64,000 bases of DNA from Cyclobacteriaceae bacterium (GCA_020832305.1 JAFIEV010000020.1:1-64000); one strand, 5' to 3'; counted from the first letter of the stretch, positions 9,821 through 18,861 are shown. Numbers and translations are program-made. Notes: a model not told the origin generated them from the sequence alone.

Positions 9821-10447
9821 GGTTTAGGCTTAATGTCATTGTACCAAGGCGATAAGTTAAAAATATTATCTGAGATTTTCGTTTGAAATTTTATTTAAAC
9901 AGCCTGGTATTTCAGGATAAAATTGTCTCATGCCTTGCTTTCCCTTGCAACTCAATTTCATGATTGGCTATAAAATAATGTGTAATAATATGGTTAACAG
10001 TGCGTTAGTTGGTGCTTGTGAATGTAAAAGTTGATTTACCGAGATAATGATGTTTCTCGACTGGTACTGTTCGGGATTTGCAATCCCGAACCCCAAATAG
10101 TGGGGATTTGCAATCCGACAGACCATAAAGGGCTTTAAAGTATTGATTGATTTTCAATAAAATGTCAAAGACACACGCGGCACGTGTGCGCTGGCTGGGG
10201 TAACGCACAAGACCTATAAGGATTTTTGAAACCTTATAGGACGACGTACATTGAAATGGCTTTTTGTTTCGCTGTGGCCGGAAGCTATTTTTTCGCCGAA
10301 AAAGCATACTTCACCGTCCCTCGTTATGAACATATGCGATAATTTCGTGGGTTAAAGATGTATCCCGAACGCTATGCTTTCCGGGATTTCGGTTTCACCT
10401 CAATCTGCAACGAGGACCGACAACCATAGCCTCTTAATTAATAAGAA
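9821..10447. other. Intergenic region, mostly repeat modules
   Basis: No supported gene lies in this 627-bp gap between two minus-strand genes. The part nearest the aldolase is AT-rich and should contain the promoter of the hexarate operon. The rest is taken up by the repeat modules annotated from 10069 to 10417. An open frame of about 100 codons across the repeats has no family features and looks spurious. Confidence 0.6.
10069..10417 (+). repeat. Modular intergenic repeat block, copy A
   Basis: Four modules are seen. First, a perfect hairpin with 10-bp arms GTTCGGGATT/AATCCCGAAC and a TGC loop (10069-10091), followed by a shorter relative GGATT-TGC-AATCC (10104-10116). Second, a GC-rich segment around 10169-10201. 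Third, an 80-nt module (10199-10278) containing the hairpin CCTATAAGG/CCTTATAGG. Fourth, a segment of about 72 nt (10346-10417). Each has an inverted counterpart at 24101-24830. The 80-nt module differs from its counterpart at only 3 positions. Module order differs between the two sites, so they are shuffled mosaics rather than one duplication. Confidence 0.85.
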
Positions 10448-11071
10448 TCATTCAGCTCCGCCCTCGTTAGAAATAAAGGCACTGCCGGCATCCCATCCAT
10501 TTTTATTTTTCACGCCATCCCATTCATGCTTTAGTATGCTGTAGTAAATGGTGTCGCGGCGCCGGTCATGGGTCATTAAGGTATGGCTTCTCAATATGCC
10601 TTCTTCCATGGCGCCAATTCGGTGCAAAGCATTTCTGGCGGGAAGGTTGAGTACATCGGTTTTAAACTCAACCCTTAAAAAACCAAGTTCTTCAAAACAC
10701 CAGGATAGCAAAAGATATTTACTGTGGTCATTGATTTTCTTTCCATGAAATTCCCTGCCTATCCATGTCCAACCGATTTCAATTCGTTTATCGCGTAGAG
10801 AGATATTGCCCAGGCTGCTGGAGCCGGCAAGGGTATTGGTCTTTTTGTCGATAATGGCCAGGGCCAGTTTATGTTGTTGGTTTGTTTCATCTATAGCTGA
10901 AGCCACCCAGTTTTTAAGAACATCAGCGTCGGAAAGATCGTGGGTGAACCAGGTCCATAAGTCTTTGTCAGAAGCGATACTTTGAAATCCTTTAATGTCT
11001 TCATGTCTTAAAGGCCGCATTACAATCAGTTTGGTTTCAAGCGTTTTGTTAATGTCGATGGAGTTGATCAT
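10448..11071 (-). CDS. GNAT acetyltransferase (RimJ/RimL-like)
   Basis: A 207-residue N-acetyltransferase of the ribosomal-protein type. The fold runs from the first strand motif LIVMRPLRHEDIKGF through the acetyl-CoA region (IGWTWIGREFHGKKI) to the LGFLRVEFKTDVLN and ARNALHRIGAMEEG segments typical of RimJ/RimL-like enzymes. The acceptor is unknown; many relatives act on small molecules or protein N-termini. Its start overlaps the 3' end of a truncated DUF4256 frame by 23 bp, which suggests a deletion brought the two together. Confidence 0.82.
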   Translation of the reverse strand: MINSIDINKTLETKLIVMRPLRHEDIKGFQSIASDKDLWTWFTHDLSDADVLKNWVASAIDETNQQHKLALAIIDKKTNTLAGSSSLGNISLRDKRIEIGWTWIGREFHGKKINDHSKYLLLSWCFEELGFLRVEFKTDVLNLPARNALHRIGAMEEGILRSHTLMTHDRRRDTIYYSILKHEWDGVKNKNGWDAGSAFISNEGGAE

Positions 11072-11399
11072 ACATCAAATATACAAAATTTTGACAATCG
11101 GTGTTGAGAAAATAAATAGAGGAAAAGCTTGCTTTCATTAAAGCTTTAAGCATGCCCGAAAGCCCCTGGAAATCAAAATATACAATTGCATCGTTATTTT
11201 CACCAAGGTCTATAACATCTGGTTCACCTCCTGTTCTTTCCATTTCAAAGAGAGACCAGGTTTTTTCAGGCTGCGCAATGAGCTTTTCGTTTACCTGACT
11301 CCAAAGCAATCGGGGATGGCGGTTTTTGTGCTTATCAAAACGCGCCTCAAGCATGCTGAGTAGTTCTCTGCTCAGATCGGCTGATATCTGTTTTTTCAT
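11049..11399 (-). pseudogene. Truncated DUF4256 gene
   Basis: The first 70 or so residues match DUF4256 (RHPRLLWSQVNEKL, then WSLFEMERTGGEPDV). After about residue 85 the conserved family sequence stops and is replaced by an unrelated tail that runs into the start of the next gene. Family members are about 180-190 residues; this frame has 116. It is most simply a 5' remnant after a deletion. No function is assigned. Confidence 0.6.
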
Positions 11400-11405
11400 A
11401 ATATT

Positions 11406-11870
11406 TTAATGCTTAATTTCAATATCCAATTGCCGGCCTTCATCCATGGCTTTTTTATCCATACCGGCTCCGACTGCCAAACCAATTGCCAAACCTATGG
11501 GTAGTCCGATGCTCAAAAAAGCCATGTTGCCCAGACTTAGGCCAAACAACATACCCAGGGGAATACCAAAGGAGGCCATCCCTAAGACCATCCAGGTATT
11601 TCGGTAATAATGCAGTGGCACCAGTTTAAGCTCCTTTTCAAGCTGACTAACCATGTTGGATTGTGCCGATTTGATGTGCTTTAACAATTTTTCATCAGTA
11701 TCGGGTTTGGTATTTAGAGCATCAATTTGCTGGTTTAAAAACACAATGATATTTTCAGGCAGATTCTTTTTATCCAGTTCAGCCAGGTAGTTTTGTAATT
11801 GAGCATAGGGCTGATGGATTTTGGGATTATCCATAAGGGCAGGACGGTGGATGAGTTTTTTAAATGTCAA
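11406..11870 (-). CDS. Small membrane protein with two transmembrane segments
   Basis: A 154-residue protein of no recognised family. A hydrophilic, helical N-terminal part of about 90 residues is followed by two hydrophobic segments (about 94-112 and 116-135). Both are rich in small residues in a glycine-zipper-like pattern (GIPLGMLFGLSLG, GLPIGLAIGLAVGAGM). A short charged C-terminus follows. It lies 6 bp upstream of the truncated DUF4256 frame on the same strand. An inner-membrane location is inferred; the role is unknown. Confidence 0.6.
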   Translation of the reverse strand: MTFKKLIHRPALMDNPKIHQPYAQLQNYLAELDKKNLPENIIVFLNQQIDALNTKPDTDEKLLKHIKSAQSNMVSQLEKELKLVPLHYYRNTWMVLGMASFGIPLGMLFGLSLGNMAFLSIGLPIGLAIGLAVGAGMDKKAMDEGRQLDIEIKH

Positions 11871-11966
11871 GATTCCTTATTTTATAGTATTAGTACGAAT
11901 CATTTTATTTGATCCTGAAGCTAAAAATGATCCGTCAGATTTTCAACTATATTTTTACGAGCGGCC

Positions 11967-12404
11967 TTATTCCTTATCTGGCTGGAGCCAGTAGAGTTGG
12001 TCAATGACATATGCACAAAGGGACTCCTCTTTGTATTTAAACCATCTTTGCCTGAATTCCCCTGAATTGTCAATGATAAATTTGAATCCGCTAAAGGGCT
12101 TTTTGTTATTGAGCGCATGATAAAGCTTTTCTTTCAGTGGGGTTTTATCTGACAGACTTTCCATAAATCCCTCCATTACCCTGAATGATTCTGTCGATGA
12201 CATACCCTCTACCTCGAAGTAGTCAGTGAAATTTTCATCCAAACGATTGACTTCATTCTCCCATGCCTCCATTTCCATTTCGGGATACTTATCAAGATTG
12301 GGGATAAAAATGAGTTCCAACGTTTCTTTATGGATAAAGGCGCGAAAGCCACAATCGAGTTGTTCAGCTATTTCTTTGATTTGCTGGGGTTCCAACGTTT
12401 TCAT
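11967..12404 (-). CDS. UPF0158 family protein
   Basis: A 145-residue cytoplasmic protein matching UPF0158: an N-terminal QLDCGFRAFIHKET segment, a central acidic stretch and the C-terminal motif FSGFKFIID followed by a region rich in Trp, Phe and Tyr. Family function is unknown. It is a single gene, divergent from the MGMT-type gene at 12518. Confidence 0.75.
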   Translation of the reverse strand: MKTLEPQQIKEIAEQLDCGFRAFIHKETLELIFIPNLDKYPEMEMEAWENEVNRLDENFTDYFEVEGMSSTESFRVMEGFMESLSDKTPLKEKLYHALNNKKPFSGFKFIIDNSGEFRQRWFKYKEESLCAYVIDQLYWLQPDKE

Positions 12405-12517
12405 TTGAATTTGCTTTAGCGATACATAAAATTATTTCATTTAAGGATAAAAATCCAATACTTTTTTCGAAAAAGACGGTACTTTGGAGTTGTAGTATCC
12501 ATTATGAATGAGCCAAC

Positions 12518-13081
12518 ATGAAACCAGCAACATCTAAAATCACCATACATACAATGTCATCCCTGGAATTTGAATCAGGGTTAGACATTCATTACAGTAT
12601 TGAAGGTAGTCCCTTTGGCGAAATATTGATTGCCTCGACCCACAGGGGCATTTGTTGTATGGAATTTATAGACGACACAAAGAGAGCCCTTGCGCATCTT
12701 CAAAGCTGCTTTCCTTATTCGCTGTTGGTACAGCAAAAGGATGTTATGCATAAAAAAGCGGCCGACATGTTGTCGGAAAGCCCGAAGGACGTTGATACTT
12801 TTCACCTTCACCTGAAAGGCACAGATTTTCAAATGAATGTATGGAATGCATTATTACAGGTTCCCTGCGGCCATCTGGTGAATTATGGCACGATTGCCAA
12901 AAGTCTTGGTCAGCCCACTGCCAGCAGGGCGGTGGGCAATGCGATAGCGCATAATCCGGTGGCTTATTTGATACCCTGTCACCGGGTTATACCGGCGTCT
13001 GGAAAGATCGGAAATTTCAAGTGGGGAACCGAGAGAAAGTCGAAGCTGATATTGTGGGAATTAAAGAGTAACAGTGAATGA
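12518..13081 (+). CDS. ogt: Methylated-DNA--[protein]-cysteine S-methyltransferase
   Basis: Transfers the methyl group from O6-methylguanine in DNA to its own cysteine. The 187 residues contain the N-terminal ribonuclease-H-like part (about 24-95) and the DNA-binding/active-site domain (about 98-180) with the PCHRV motif holding the acceptor Cys. VNYGTIAKSLGQPTASRAVG is the recognition-helix region. The zinc and AraC domains of Ada are absent, so it resembles Ogt or the Ada C-terminal half. The first 14 residues precede the conserved region, and Met13 is an alternative start. Confidence 0.9.
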   Translation: MKPATSKITIHTMSSLEFESGLDIHYSIEGSPFGEILIASTHRGICCMEFIDDTKRALAHLQSCFPYSLLVQQKDVMHKKAADMLSESPKDVDTFHLHLKGTDFQMNVWNALLQVPCGHLVNYGTIAKSLGQPTASRAVGNAIAHNPVAYLIPCHRVIPASGKIGNFKWGTERKSKLILWELKSNSE

Positions 13082-13196
13082 TAATGCATGACCCGGTCTT
13101 GAGGTTTAGTTAAATCTTGTTCAATCATCTCTGTATGGTCTGATAAATTTCTTCATTTATTGTCTGAATTTTACTACATTTCCAGACAGTAAACCT

Positions 13197-15110
13197 ATGA
13201 AGACACAATCAACACCGACCGAAATAGACCGGCTGACCCGGACTATATTTGAGCACACCAGTACCAAATCGGGAAAGGCCTATTTTCAGGAGCTGGTAAA
13301 ACAGCTTTCATCAGCCCTGGAGGTAAAAGGTGCCTGGGTCACTGAATTGCTGGCTGAGGAGAACAAACTCCGGTCCTTTGCCTTTTGGCTCGAAGATCAC
13401 TTTGTGGAAAGCTATGAGTACGATCTCATCAATACGCCCTGTGAGCAGGTTGTCGTTAACCAGGAATGCCTGTTGATATCTGACAAAGTGGTAGAATTGT
13501 TTCCAAATGATCCCGATTTGGCTCCGCTTAATGCAGTGAGTTATATGGGTTATCCATTGCTGGATGAATCAAAATCAGTAATCGGCCATTTGGCCATAAT
13601 CCACGACAAACCATTACATCCCCGGCGGGTTCAGGAAGCAGTATTCAGCCTTTTTGCTGAAAGAGCAAATGCAGAATTGATTCGCCTGAAAGCATTTGAA
13701 TCCATTGATGAAAACAGGAAAAAACTTGCCCTGTTGATAGCCCAATTGCCGGATGCTTTGCTCGAATTAGATGAATATGGATTTATTAGTCTGGTTAATC
13801 AGGCTTGCATAGATTTATTTGGCCTTGCGGAAAACGAGCTGCAGGGTAAATTGGTATTTAGTCTATTTGATGAGGACAGTGCTCATAACCTTCGTGAAAT
13901 CCTGACATCGATGCGAAACCATCCGCGGCATTCTTTGAAAAATCCTCAAAAGCAGGAGTTGGGTATCATTACGGGTAGGGGCCACATAATTCCTGTTGAA
14001 GCTTCATTTTCTCATTATGATATTGGCGGAGCAAAATATCAGACCCTCATTCTGAGAAATATGAAAGACCTGAGAATTGCAGAAGAGAGACTGAAAATCA
14101 TCGAATCAGATAAGCTGCCTTCTGCAAAAAACCAGGGATCTGCCATTATAGGTACGTGCAAAGTTGTAAAGCAGCTTATGGAAGACCTCGATGAAATCTC
14201 AAAAAGCCAGGCAACCGTGCTTTTGTTGGGCGAGTCAGGAACAGGGAAAGAGGTTTTTGCCCGATATATACATGCTCAAAGTTCCAGGGCTCATAAACCG
14301 CTGATAACGACCAATTGTGCTGCCATACCTGCAAACCTTATTGAGAGTGAGTTTTTCGGACATGAAAAGGGTGCATTTACCGGGGCCACTGCAAGAAAAG
14401 AAGGAAGATTTGCCCTGGCTGATGGAGGCACGCTTTTTTTAGATGAAATAGGGGAGTTGCCTGTAGACCTTCAGCCTAAATTGCTAAGGGTATTGCAGGA
14501 AGGCGAGTTTGAAAGCATCGGAAGCACCCGAACCATAAAGGTAGATGTGCGTATTATCGCGGCGACCAATAGAAATTTGTGGGAAATGGTTCAGAATGGC
14601 ACTTTCAGGGAAGACCTGTATTTCAGATTGTATGTTATTCCGGTTCATTTACCGCCTTTAAGAGAACGGGGAGATGATGTTATTTCTATCGCACATCTCT
14701 TTATTGAGAAATACGCCAAATCCTTTAATAAAGCCATACATATGTTAACTGAAGAAGAGGAGAATATTCTCAGAAACTATCCATGGCCAGGTAATATAAG
14801 AGAACTTCAGCATGTAATTGAAAGGGCCGTACTGTTGTCGAAAAACGGAAAACTCAATTTGCACAGATATTTAGCTTTGCAGCATGAGGCAGCAATCCCA
14901 ATAATTGCCAATACAGAAAGCAGAACCGATGCAAAAATTTTTACATGGACTGAATGGGAATCATTGGAGAAGCAAAACATATTGAAAGCGCTTGAGAAAA
15001 GCCAGTGGAAAATTTCAGGCGATGATGGTGCTGCGGCCATCTTAGGTTTGGCCCCCAGTACCCTCAGTTCTAAAATGAAAGCATTCGGACTGGTAAAGCC
15101 TCGGGTATAA
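13197..15110 (+). CDS. Sigma-54-dependent transcriptional activator (GAF-PAS-AAA+-Fis)
   Basis: A 637-residue enhancer-binding protein. It has a GAF-like sensor (about 10-170), a PAS domain (about 180-295), and an AAA+ ATPase (about 318-545) with Walker A GESGTGKE at 345-352, the sigma-54-contact loop GAFTGA at 392-397 and Walker [11 protein letters not shown] at 411-420. A Fis-type helix-turn-helix ends near 633. It lacks a phospho-receiver domain, so it should respond to a small ligand or redox signal through GAF/PAS. The GAFTGA loop is intact, so it should activate RpoN promoters. No clear GG-N10-GC promoter was found near it, and its target genes are not evident. Confidence 0.92.
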   Translation: MKTQSTPTEIDRLTRTIFEHTSTKSGKAYFQELVKQLSSALEVKGAWVTELLAEENKLRSFAFWLEDHFVESYEYDLINTPCEQVVVNQECLLISDKVVELFPNDPDLAPLNAVSYMGYPLLDESKSVIGHLAIIHDKPLHPRRVQEAVFSLFAERANAELIRLKAFESIDENRKKLALLIAQLPDALLELDEYGFISLVNQACIDLFGLAENELQGKLVFSLFDEDSAHNLREILTSMRNHPRHSLKNPQKQELGIITGRGHIIPVEASFSHYDIGGAKYQTLILRNMKDLRIAEERLKIIESDKLPSAKNQGSAIIGTCKVVKQLMEDLDEISKSQATVLLLGESGTGKEVFARYIHAQSSRAHKPLITTNCAAIPANLIESEFFGHEKGAFTGATARKEGRFALADGGTLFLDEIGELPVDLQPKLLRVLQEGEFESIGSTRTIKVDVRIIAATNRNLWEMVQNGTFREDLYFRLYVIPVHLPPLRERGDDVISIAHLFIEKYAKSFNKAIHMLTEEEENILRNYPWPGNIRELQHVIERAVLLSKNGKLNLHRYLALQHEAAIPIIANTESRTDAKIFTWTEWESLEKQNILKALEKSQWKISGDDGAAAILGLAPSTLSSKMKAFGLVKPRV

Positions 15111-15594
15111 ATAGGGTGCGCTGAAAATCGATTGGTTTATTGATTTATTTTTTACTACCCATAATTTACATTATAGTTACATACTTATTCAGGATTAGCA
15201 TACATTTTCTACGCATCAAATATTAAATATTATTAGATATTTGGGCTTGCCTCAGGTGCAGCATTTACATTCTGATTAAGGTCAGGAAAAATCTTCATTT
15301 TTGACTCATTTCAAGCCATAATAGGTCAAATTAAAAGTTTAAGTAACTTGTGAATGTAAATGATAAAGAAATTGAATTCTTGTAGATTTGAAGTCCCTTT
15401 AAAGCAGGATGCCAGGAAAGCCAGTATTTAGCATGATGAATCCGCCTTGCAGAACTGACCGTTAAAAAACCGAGCAATGCATTAATGTCATTCATAAAAG
15501 AAGAGAGTCAATTTGCGAGGTTACATCAGGCCTTTGAAAAGCAAACAACAATCTGATGAAATGAAGGCGAAGGGTTGGGAAGGAAGCAAACAAT

Positions 15595-15706
15595 GTTTGA
15601 GCGCAGCGAGTTTTGTTTGCGGCGGGGCGGTGCCTTCATTTTAGGTCAGGGCTGCGGAGCGGCGGGGTTTTTTGGTTACTTTTTTGACCTGGAGCAAAAA
15701 AGTAAC
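15595..15706 (+). repeat. GTTACTTTTTTG hairpin repeat element
   Basis: A perfect inverted repeat, GTTACTTTTTTG at 15675-15686 and CAAAAAAGTAAC at 15695-15706, with an 8-nt loop. It is preceded by a GC-rich stretch (15595-15670) that contrasts with the AT-rich surroundings. Similar stem-loops recur between genes in many Bacteroidota genomes (recalled, not searched). It could also act as a bidirectional transcription end for the sigma-54 activator gene. Confidence 0.7.
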
Positions 15707-16040
15707 AGAAAGCCGATGTATAATAAATCCACCCTTATTTCAAAGTAATGAAGTTAATTAAATCCGCTGCTCGCCGTTTTAAGGACAAAAAATCTTAAAA
15801 ACAGTTTTTAGTCAATTTTTTTAATCCTTTGAGAAATCTAGAGAGACCATATCATTTTACTCATTTTAGGCTCTGTCAATTGTGTTTAAATAGCTGTATT
15901 ATGGAGGCCTGATGTAAGCACAAAAAGTAAATTTGTGTCATATATGGCGGATTGTTGGCTTCAGTTCAGAGCATTTTTACGCAATTTCACTACAACTAAT
16001 CGTTGATGATGTACCAGAGAGGTTTTCAACAGGCTAAATA

Positions 16041-16093
16041 ACGAAATTTCGTGAAAAATGTCGTGAAATTTCGTGAGTCCCGGGATTTCGTGA
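16041..16093 (+). repeat. Three spaced palindromic AAATTTCGTGA repeats
   Basis: AAATTTCGTGA occurs at 16044-16054 and 16066-16076, exactly 22 bp apart, and a variant GATTTCGTGA at 16084-16093. The first is the centre of a perfect 12-bp palindrome ACGAAATTTCGT (16041-16052). Spacing of two helical turns suggests an operator for a dimeric regulator. The sites lie about 100-150 bp upstream of the exported OsmC gene. Regulatory use is inference. Confidence 0.5.
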
Positions 16094-16110
16094 TCAATGA
16101 ATATGTGTTT

Positions 16111-16135
16111 AAAGGCCAGAAATGGCCTTTTTTTG
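16111..16135 (+). terminator. Orphan intrinsic terminator / attenuator before osmC-like gene
   Basis: A perfect 8-bp stem AAAGGCCA/TGGCCTTT with a GAAA tetraloop (16111-16130), followed by a T-rich tract. The nearest upstream plus-strand gene ends 1 kb earlier and the downstream start codon is 58 bp away. It therefore looks like the end of a small RNA or an attenuator in the osmC-like leader. Confidence 0.7.
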
Positions 16136-16192
16136 TTTTGGCATAGCGATGGTAAATGGTAAAGCATGTTTAACAAATTAACTTATACCACA

Positions 16193-16900
16193 ATGAAAAA
16201 CTTAGTAAAAACCAACAAAGCAAAAAGAGTGTTATTCGCACTGTTTGCAGTGGCCATTGCCCTGCCAGGCCTTACCGCCTACACCTTACATGAATCTGCT
16301 GAAAGAATCGCCAAACAGGAAGAGAACAAAAGAAAGAAAACTGAAACCGCAGCACAAAGCATCAATGGTTTTCAGATCAGCGATATCGTCGGTACAGTGC
16401 AGGCCATTCAGGCCAATCCTGAAATAGCCAAATTTGAATTCAGGGTTAAAAACAAATGGATTAAAGGCGGGCATAATCGCAGCTGGATCAAGGATTTCTA
16501 TGGCGGAGGTCAGGAAGACAGCTCACGTAAAAAGCCTTTCGTGCATGACAACAGCGAGCCCCCCATCCTTCTGGGAAATAATGAAGGCGCCAATCCTGTC
16601 GAATATATCCTCCACGGACTGGCCGGTTGCATGACCACAACTATGGTTCTCCACGCTGCTGCCAATGGCATCCCGATAGAAAGTGTAGAATCAAGGCTTG
16701 AAGGCGATCTTGATGCAAGAGGATTCCTGGGACTGGATGAAAATACGCGAAACGGATATCAGCAAATACGGGTGTCTTTTGACATACAGGGAAATCTGAG
16801 TGCCGATCAAAAGAAAAAACTGGAATCTTTTGTAATGAAATCACCCGTTTTTGATATAGTCTCAAATAAGGTCCCTGTTTCTTATACCCTCAATTATTAA
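16193..16900 (+). CDS. Exported OsmC-family protein lacking the second cysteine
   Basis: Start chosen at MKNLVKTNK, which begins a signal/anchor segment; an in-frame ATG at 16166 is less likely. The N-terminus has basic residues and a hydrophobic stretch (about 12-33), so the protein should be periplasmic or membrane-anchored, unusual for OsmC proteins. A charged linker leads to an OsmC fold (about 60-235) with the first conserved Cys in GLAGCMTT. The second OsmC/Ohr cysteine position, normally in a CPV motif, is Ser (SPVFDIVSN). OsmC proteins reduce organic peroxides using both cysteines, so this copy may have another thiol role. It is monocistronic, with upstream palindromes and a terminator-like hairpin. 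Confidence 0.8.
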   Translation: MKNLVKTNKAKRVLFALFAVAIALPGLTAYTLHESAERIAKQEENKRKKTETAAQSINGFQISDIVGTVQAIQANPEIAKFEFRVKNKWIKGGHNRSWIKDFYGGGQEDSSRKKPFVHDNSEPPILLGNNEGANPVEYILHGLAGCMTTTMVLHAAANGIPIESVESRLEGDLDARGFLGLDENTRNGYQQIRVSFDIQGNLSADQKKKLESFVMKSPVFDIVSNKVPVSYTLNY

Positions 16901-16926
16901 CCTTCTGTTCCTCTTATAAAAAAATG

Positions 16927-16987
16927 CTCCCGGTTGATTTATTTCCTGATGCAGATGATGGAAGTAAACAATGTACCGGGAGTTTTT
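16927..16987 (+). terminator. Long-loop intrinsic terminator after osmC-like gene
   Basis: CTCCCGGT (16927-16934) pairs perfectly with ACCGGGAG (16975-16982), followed by a run of five T. The loop is about 40 nt, longer than usual. Position 27 bp after the stop codon fits termination of the OsmC-like gene. Confidence 0.55.
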
Positions 16988-17221
16988 CCATGGTTTAACC
17001 ATTTCTACTCTTGTCTCACAAAGGCAGTGTATGCAACTTATCAATCCCAATGTGGGCAGGCTCCCAACAAGTTGCTGATAAATGAGACTACATCTTGCAA
17101 GATTTCGGGATAGAGGTAGGCAGATATACATAATGGATGCTATTGTTTCCAAACTGCATGCAAATCCCGGTAGGGGCGGTATAATTTCTTAATTTTTTAT
17201 ACAACCATCAATATAAAGAAA

Positions 17222-17293
17222 AGGGTGTCGCACCTACGGAGCTCAAATTCGCCTTTTCTTTTTTCTGCGAAGGTATCGCGCCTCTGGCGCTGT
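17222..17293 (+). repeat. REP-like repeat cores
   Basis: Two related cores, GTCGCACCTACGGAGCTC near 17226 and GGTATCGCGCCTCTGGCGCT near 17273, resemble the elements at 24411-24595 (for example GAGCGCCGTAGGTGCG, the reverse complement of the first). They are small, GC-rich, imperfectly palindromic and intergenic, as in REP elements mobilised by IS200-like RAYT proteins. No such transposase is present in this window. Confidence 0.6.
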
Positions 17294-17594
17294 CTGAACC
17301 CATCACCATGATATCGCCATTCTGCCTAATATCGAGAAAAGCCATCTGATTTGACTCTTTTCGAGTCTTAACAAATTAATAAAAAACTATAATGGGAGGG
17401 AGGTCTGCCATAAATACAAAAATATGGCGCATATGATCTTATCATCGTCTTCTGATTCAGTATTGGGATGTTTCTCCAGGAAATATTTTTTTAAGGATAT
17501 TGTAAATTGTAAATATTTTCCTGGAGTTTTATAGAGCTTATATTATCGAGCTGCAAATTTCTTTTTAACCCTGCATGCGTTGAATCATAACAAA

Positions 17595-18800
17595 ATGCGT
17601 CAAAAAATAAATGATTATACCCGTGCGCTGGGGCCTGGTTTGATCACGGCAGCGCTGGTGTTAGGGCCCGGCACCCTCACCGTTACCTCAAAGCTGGGCA
17701 GCCAGTTTGAATTGCAAATGCTTTGGGTAATTCCGGTAGCCGTAACCTTTATGTCCATTTTTACAGTCATGAGCGCGCGATATGGATTTTTTAATGCTGT
17801 TAGTCTTATGGAGACCATACAAATGAAATATGGGAATTCCATTCGGCTTATCGTAGGCATAAGCATATTTTTAATTGCGGTATCATTTCAGTCGGGCAAT
17901 GCCATAGGTGCTGGTCTGGCCGCTGCCGCTGTTTTTGAAACTTCTCATGAGCCATGGATAGTATTCTTTTCTGCATTGGCCATCATAACATTGTTTTTTC
18001 GGTCATTCTACAAAATTCTCGAAAAACTTATGATCGCTCTGGTGCTGGTCATGATGATTTCATTTCTGATTACCGCCATTATTTCGTTCAGGGATATCCG
18101 AATCTTACTGGAAGGGCTCATACCCAAACTACCCAGTGGTTCTGAACTGCTTGCCATCGCTCTGGTGGCGACCAGCTGTTCCATTGCCGGTGCATTTTAT
18201 CAGTCCTATCTCGTACAGCAGAAATCATGGAAGCAGGGCGGTTTTACCATGGTGCGGAATGAGAGCATCGGAGGCATTGCAGTGCTTGGTGTCATCTCTG
18301 CCCTTGTGATGATAAGTGCTGCCAATGTATTATATGCCAATAATATTCAGGTACAAACAGTGGCAGATATGGGACTGGCCATGGAACCTCTTTTTGGCAA
18401 AGCATCTTTCACGGTTTTTATGGTTGGTTTATTTGCCGCGTCTTTTTCTTCTTTGCTGGGCAATGCGACATTGGGAGGGAATATCCTGGCAGATACCCTG
18501 GCCAAAGGAACAAAGCACGAGCAATGGACGACCCGCTTTTTTATCATGGCAGTGATTGCGGCAGGTTCAATCATAGCCATCGCGTTTAGCCAGCTTCGTT
18601 TAATGCTCATCATATTTGCCCAGGGCTTTACAATTCTTATGGTGCCAATTATTGCGTTTATACTGGTTAGTATCACGGGTAACAGAAAGCTAATGCATGG
18701 AAACCAAAGTGCAGTGATTGAGAGGATTATGGGTTTTGCCGGTATTGCCTTATTATCGGCCCTTGCCATGGCATATGCATATTTCATGCTGATCCCTTAA
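17595..18800 (+). CDS. NRAMP-family-like transporter without metal-binding motifs
   Basis: An inner-membrane protein of about 400 residues with about 11 hydrophobic segments and the NRAMP/APC arrangement. In true NRAMP Mn/Fe transporters, TM1 has DPGN and TM6 has MPH. Here the TM1 motif reads GPGT (in ALVLGPGTLTVTSK) and the TM6 equivalent reads SIAGAFYQSYLV, so the Asp, Asn, Met and His that bind metal are all missing. It may carry Mg2+, as some NRAMP-related proteins do, or an organic solute. ATG at 17595 is preferred over a TTG five codons upstream. It leads a four-gene plus-strand operon with a DapA-like aldolase, an SDR and a GNAT protein, which suggests it imports the substrate of that module. 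Confidence 0.75.
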   Translation: MRQKINDYTRALGPGLITAALVLGPGTLTVTSKLGSQFELQMLWVIPVAVTFMSIFTVMSARYGFFNAVSLMETIQMKYGNSIRLIVGISIFLIAVSFQSGNAIGAGLAAAAVFETSHEPWIVFFSALAIITLFFRSFYKILEKLMIALVLVMMISFLITAIISFRDIRILLEGLIPKLPSGSELLAIALVATSCSIAGAFYQSYLVQQKSWKQGGFTMVRNESIGGIAVLGVISALVMISAANVLYANNIQVQTVADMGLAMEPLFGKASFTVFMVGLFAASFSSLLGNATLGGNILADTLAKGTKHEQWTTRFFIMAVIAAGSIIAIAFSQLRLMLIIFAQGFTILMVPIIAFILVSITGNRKLMHGNQSAVIERIMGFAGIALLSALAMAYAYFMLIP

Positions 18801-18861
18801 AAAAGCCTGAATGAATTTCAGATTATATGCGTAAATTTTCAAAAAAATGAATAAATAGGCT

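Larger units (their letters stand above)
15111..16192. other. Long intergenic region with repeats and an orphan terminator
   Basis: No supported coding sequence occurs in this stretch of about 1.08 kb. It contains a GTTAC-type hairpin repeat (15675-15706), palindromic repeats (16041-16093) and an intrinsic terminator (16111-16135) with no gene in front of it. Short frames across the region have no family features. Confidence 0.6.
16901..17594. other. Intergenic region with terminator and REP-like repeats
   Basis: Apart from the osmC-like terminator and REP-like cores annotated separately, I see only AT-rich sequence and no supported gene. The promoter of the NRAMP-like operon should lie in the last 150 bp. 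Confidence 0.5.

Noticed and set aside
10005-10307. About 100-codon minus-strand frame between the aldolase and GNAT genes
   Set aside because: It lies entirely across repeat modules that recur inverted at 24.1-24.8 kb and has no family-like sequence.
16100-16165. Possible sigma-54 promoter for the OsmC-like gene
   Set aside because: GG and GC pairs are present but not at the GG-N10-GC spacing, so the link to the nearby sigma-54 activator is unsupported.
15961-16176. 71-codon minus-strand frame upstream of the OsmC-like gene
   Set aside because: It covers the palindromic repeats and the terminator hairpin, so it is unlikely to be translated.
16862-17152. 96-codon minus-strand frame after the OsmC-like gene
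   Set aside because: It overlaps the OsmC 3' end and its terminator and shows no recognisable domain.
17595-18800. Calling this protein a manganese/iron NRAMP transporter
   Set aside because: The DPGN and MPH metal-binding motifs are both replaced.
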